DNA of 64,000 nt from Streptomyces sp. TLI_235 (GTDB taxonomy: Bacteria; Actinomycetota; Actinomycetes; Streptomycetales; Streptomycetaceae): NCBI GenBank assembly GCA_002300355.1, contig NSGV01000001.1:4278001-4342000 (forward strand), read 5' to 3'. A program made the position numbers and the translations under genes. Positions 62,895-64,000 of this stretch are shown one piece after another; the first letter of the stretch is position 1, and every line of letters starts with the position of its first letter. The notes beneath the pieces are model-generated. The model did not search any database, was not told the DNA's origin, and saw only the letters and a program-made list of their open reading frames with translations.

Positions 62895-64000
62895 ATGCCC
62901 AGGAACCTGCCCGAGGAGCTGGCCCCGGTCATGGCCCGGCTCGGCCGCCACTGGCCGGAGGCCGACGAGGACGCGCTGCGCCGCGCGGGCTGTCTGTGGC
63001 GCGAGTTCGGCACGGAGGCCGAGCGGTTGGGCCGCCGCGGCGGCGCCGCGGCCGAGCGCGTCACCGGCGAGAACGCCGGTCCCGCGGTCGAGGCGTTCGC
63101 CGAGCACTGGCGCGGCTTCAGCGGCGGCGGCCGCGGCCACCTGGACGACGCGCACGGCGCCGCCGAGGTGATCGCCGGAGCCTTCGACAAGGCCGCCGCG
63201 GCCGTCGACACCTGCAAGGCCGAGCTGGTCTCGGTGCTGACCGGCCTCGCCGAGGAGATCGCGCAGGCGGACAAGGCGGAGGCCGCGGCCGCCGCCCAGG
63301 TGAAGGCCGCGCAGGGGGAGGGGCTCGTCGGCCTGGTCGGGCAGGTCGTCGGCACGGTCAAGGGCGTGGCCGCCGAGGCCGGCGAGGCGATCGCGGTCGA
63401 GGCGGCGAAGATCAAGGTCACCGCGCTGCTCGCGGAACTCGGCCGGGAGATGAAGGACGGCCTGCAGGCCGCCCTGAAGGAGCCCGCCGTCACCGCCCTG
63501 GAGCGGATCGCGCAGGCGGACGGCGCCGGGAAGCACGGCGAGTTCCGCACCCTCAGCGCCGCCCGCTCGGGCGGCGAGCTCACCGGGAAGCTGGCCGGCA
63601 CCGCCGTCGGCGGGGCCGCCGCGGTGGCCGGTGTGCGCGGCGTCTCCGCGGCGCTCAACCCGGACGGCACGGTGGCGGTCGACGGCCAGGGCCGCCCGGT
63701 GCTGCTCGGCGCCGACGGCAAGCGGCTGCCGGCCGTGGACGGGGTCAGCGTCGAGGTGGGCGCGGACGGCCGCCCGGTGCTCGGCGCCGACGGCAAACCC
63801 GTCCTGCTGGACGCCGCGGGCGCCCCGGTCGCCGGGCTCGCGCTCGGCGCCGACGGCAAGCCGCTCACCGACGCCCGGGGCCGGCCGCTGACCGTCGCCG
63901 CCGACGGCGCGGTCGGCGACACCGGCCTGTCGCTGGCCGTCGGCAAGGACGGCCGGCCCGTCCTCGACGGGCACGGCCGCCCGGTCATGCTGGACGCCGA
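62895..64000 (+). CDS. Large putative type VII-secreted polymorphic toxin, N-terminal part (runs off window)
   Basis: ATG at 62895 after AAGGGGG; open to the last base, 368 residues visible. Residues about 1-200 are alpha-helical with WREFGTEAERLGRR and AFAEHWRGFSGGGRGHLDDA, similar to WXG100/LXG-like secretion domains. A short Ala/Gly hydrophobic stretch (GTAVGGAAAVAGV) lies near 237. From about 253 on, motifs of the form DGxPVLLGADGK/LDA-x-G recur at least six times (GADGKRLPAVDG, GADGRPVLGADG, GADGKPVLLDA, GADGKPLTDARG). The C-terminal toxin and a following immunity gene would be outside the window. Confidence 0.7.
   Translation, partial: MPRNLPEELAPVMARLGRHWPEADEDALRRAGCLWREFGTEAERLGRRGGAAAERVTGENAGPAVEAFAEHWRGFSGGGRGHLDDAHGAAEVIAGAFDKAAAAVDTCKAELVSVLTGLAEEIAQADKAEAAAAAQVKAAQGEGLVGLVGQVVGTVKGVAAEAGEAIAVEAAKIKVTALLAELGREMKDGLQAALKEPAVTALERIAQADGAGKHGEFRTLSAARSGGELTGKLAGTAVGGAAAVAGVRGVSAALNPDGTVAVDGQGRPVLLGADGKRLPAVDGVSVEVGADGRPVLGADGKPVLLDAAGAPVAGLALGADGKPLTDARGRPLTVAADGAVGDTGLSLAVGKDGRPVLDGHGRPVMLDA

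Overview
The window is chromosomal DNA from a high-GC actinobacterium, almost certainly Streptomyces or the related genus Kitasatospora. GC is very high, GTG and TTG starts are common, and marker genes of that group are present: MsiK, Lsr2, ClpC, a conservon (cvnABC), a second nuoD copy and a family 2B encapsulin. No plasmid or phage backbone and no CRISPR array is visible.

Layout. 1-4.75 kb: DoxX-type membrane protein, sugar nucleotidyltransferase, small secreted protein, the multi-sugar ABC ATPase MsiK, then tRNA-Thr(TGT). 4.75-14 kb: an accessory stretch next to the tRNA, with a membrane protein, a Ser/Thr kinase (frameshifted), small proteins, an ECF sigma factor with a CU044_5270-type partner, a GT-C mannosyltransferase and a lipoprotein. 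Two degenerate copies of the tRNA 3' end lie inside it, suggesting old site-specific integrations. 14-20.5 kb: TetR with a strong operator, SnoaL-like protein, alkyltransferase-like repair protein, ATP-grasp enzyme, an unrecognised 48-codon ORF, and an encapsulin-polyprenyl synthase pair that looks like a terpenoid nanocompartment. 20.5-26.5 kb: SDR protein, DUF1254 protein, SigE-type sigma factor with a membrane partner, and a large sigma/anti-sigma-like membrane protein.

26.7-36 kb: radA, disA, secreted protein, rhomboid protease, mutY, MFS exporter with divergent TetR, LytM-type peptidase. 36.5-45 kb: PLP aldolase-like lyase, secreted M6 metalloprotease, clpC, lsr2, short N-acetylglutamate synthase, BlaI-type repressor. 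45-54 kb: a long minus-strand cofactor block with lysS and a 52-aa membrane protein, then coaX, nadC, nadB, panD, panC and a DUF2520 Rossmann protein, joining NAD and CoA synthesis. 54-57 kb: cvnABC without the usual cvnD GTPase. 57-62.5 kb: a NarL-type two-component system, a MidA-like methyltransferase, nuoD (frameshifted) and a Cys-rich protein (frameshifted). 62.5-64 kb: a WXG100-like protein and the start of a large repeat-containing protein that resembles a type VII-secreted polymorphic toxin and runs off the window.

Three genes carry a frameshift at a short C run, each repaired by adding one C. This suggests consensus errors in the assembly at least as strongly as real gene decay. The most interesting unit is the encapsulin/polyprenyl synthase pair with its upstream small ORF and palindrome.
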